Shown here: piece after piece, positions 29,372 to 30,493 of the stretch
How positions within the stretch are numbered: position 1 is the stretch's first letter
How the letters are laid out: each line of letters begins with the position of its first letter
Source of the DNA: a virus
Direction: 5' to 3' (one strand)
DNA length: 30,493 nt
IMG/VR virus record: IMGVR_UViG_3300017728_000062
Span: 1 to 30,493 of that record
Translations under genes and position numbers: made by a program
Notes under the pieces: model-generated
Seen by the model: only the letters and a program-made list of their open reading frames with translations
What the model was told of the DNA's origin: nothing
The model's database searches: none

Positions 29372-30493
29372 CTAACTTCTTTCTTTCATGTCAGTAATAA
29401 CATCTCTATATATTTCTGCACGATTAACACCTGTTGCATCGATTCCTGGTGGTATATCGTGAATAGGTGCAAATTGTATCGTTATTTTTGCGCCCATTGG
29501 CAATGAAACATCTCCCTTATATCGTCCTTCAACATTTGTTGTTTCCCAAAGTTGGTTGTTCGTATCTATGCTTAAAGAAGTTATAAATCCAGCAAGACCT
29601 AAACCTTGAGTCGACTCAAATGCTTTTTGATAAGGATTGTTAATTCTTTTGCCATCCTCTAAGTGTGCAGGAAAAACTTTTTCTAGCTTTTCCTCGTCAG
29701 AGTTTTCTTTTAAATCATAGACATTTTTATATACTGCCTGTTTAACACTAATTATTTCATTTTCGTGTATTAAAAAAGCATTTCCTTCATTAATTTCTTT
29801 AATTTTAAATATAAAATACTTTTGTCTAAAGCTTTTATTACCTTGAGAAACAAAGTTTATTACCTTAAATTTGTCTTTGAATGTATACATTATTTTTGGA
29901 TTAGTAACTGACAAAAAATTCTTTTCGTTATTTCCCGAAAGAGAAAAATCGCTCACACCTCTGGATCTTAAACCCTTATTTAAAAACATACTTAAGTCAC
30001 GTGACATTGTTGACATGTCAGAATTATATACATTGTCATTATCATCATTAAGAACATGAAAAAACTTTGACTTATCAAAATCTTCAGTAATTTTAAAGCT
30101 TACTTCACCTTCTTTAACAAGTACTTCATTTGTAAACACTTTATTGAATTTGTTTTTCATTCCTTTTGAATAGAGTTTTTTCATGTCATACTCAGAATAG
30201 TTTGAGCGTATAAGATCGCCGACTTTAAGTCTTATTAAAGGTGAAGCCGTTGGAACTTGTGTAAAAGGAAATCTAAAGCTTTCATTTTTTTTAAAATCTC
30301 CTGTATTTGCTGGAAGACCGTCTGACCATTGGGGGTAAACTAAAGTCACTAGTTTGTTAATTTGTTGCCACATCAAAGCAAAGTCTTCTTCGTTCATTGT
30401 AACAAGAGAAAAAGATACGCTAATACTTCGTGTTGTTTTTGTATAATGCTGTGCATCATCAATTCTACCAAAACCAGTAATTTGACTATACTG
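29372..30493 (-). CDS. Tail/baseplate structural protein, 5'-truncated by window edge
   Basis: The frame is open from the right edge (base 30493) to the stop at 29372, so about 373 residues are visible and the start is outside. An ATG at 30397 is not the start, because the upstream 32 codons read like protein (GFGRIDDAQHYTKTTRSISVSFSLVT) and match a pattern I associate with tail structural proteins: GR...Y..TTRSISxSF..V, then W..INKLVTLVYPQW. The later LPMGAKITIQFAPIHDIPPG strand resembles the ends of the same proteins. Its place next to the LysM-like wedge and hub genes supports a baseplate or tail-initiator role. The exact part is unknown. Confidence 0.7.
   Translation of the reverse strand, partial: QYSQITGFGRIDDAQHYTKTTRSISVSFSLVTMNEEDFALMWQQINKLVTLVYPQWSDGLPANTGDFKKNESFRFPFTQVPTASPLIRLKVGDLIRSNYSEYDMKKLYSKGMKNKFNKVFTNEVLVKEGEVSFKITEDFDKSKFFHVLNDDNDNVYNSDMSTMSRDLSMFLNKGLRSRGVSDFSLSGNNEKNFLSVTNPKIMYTFKDKFKVINFVSQGNKSFRQKYFIFKIKEINEGNAFLIHENEIISVKQAVYKNVYDLKENSDEEKLEKVFPAHLEDGKRINNPYQKAFESTQGLGLAGFITSLSIDTNNQLWETTNVEGRYKGDVSLPMGAKITIQFAPIHDIPPGIDATGVNRAEIYRDVITDMKERS

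Noticed and set aside
30397-30397. ATG at 30397 as the start of the tail protein
   Set aside because: The frame stays open to the window edge and the upstream codons look conserved with tail proteins.

Overview
The window looks like part of the genome of a large AT-rich tailed phage with a contractile (myovirus-type) tail, most plausibly marine and distantly T4-like. Evidence: genes are packed with 4-nt overlaps and tiny gaps. A gp32-like ssDNA-binding protein, RecA/UvsX recombinase, RNase H/FEN-type exonuclease and DnaB/gp41-type helicase lie in a row. They sit beside ribonucleotide reductase, thioredoxin, ThyX and dUTPase genes, an endolysin and a baseplate module. The host cannot be read from the sequence; the low GC and gene set suit a marine proteobacterium, but that is inference.

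Layout, left to right. One plus-strand gene (1-1026, cut by the window edge) converges on everything else, which is all minus strand and therefore transcribed right to left. 30493-23370: baseplate/tail module (tail structural protein cut by the edge, LysM/gpX-like wedge protein, a 1540-residue hub-like protein, and an M15-type peptidase). 23319-19706: an operon with a minimal family A DNA polymerase, a small unknown, a degenerate HD-domain protein and a ligase-like nucleotidyltransferase. 19557-11660: gp32-like SSB, RecA, exonuclease, helicase, dUTPase, NrdA, NrdB and thioredoxin. 11612-10201: ClpP-like protease and amidase endolysin. 10123-5993: ThyX, small unknowns, an all-alpha dUTPase-like enzyme, a second and divergent ThyX, a nucleoside 2-deoxyribosyltransferase and a small unknown. 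5952-1023: an Fpg/MutM-type DNA glycosylase, a run of small look-alike proteins, an NAD-dependent epimerase, a zinc-finger PD-(D/E)XK endonuclease, a membrane-anchored vWA protein and one more small protein.

The genes fit one programme. NrdAB with thioredoxin makes dNDPs, two unrelated dUTPases and ThyX channel nucleotides to dTTP (useful for an AT-rich genome), and the replication proteins use them. Fpg would repair oxidised bases, and the endolysin and tail peptidase act on peptidoglycan.

Most worth a second look: (1) a repeated promoter-like signal, YGTGTAAA about 17 bp upstream of a -10-like hexamer, found in four intergenic regions with a weaker fifth; (2) an Fpg gene that appears to start at an AUU codon; (3) competing RNA hairpins around the start of the candidate homing endonuclease, one of which buries its AUG; (4) a 353-residue polymerase in an operon with a ligase-like protein; (5) a ThyX paralogue with an altered signature next to a deoxyribosyltransferase.

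No tRNA, CRISPR array, intron or insertion sequence was recognised. No gene-free stretch exceeds 150 bases.
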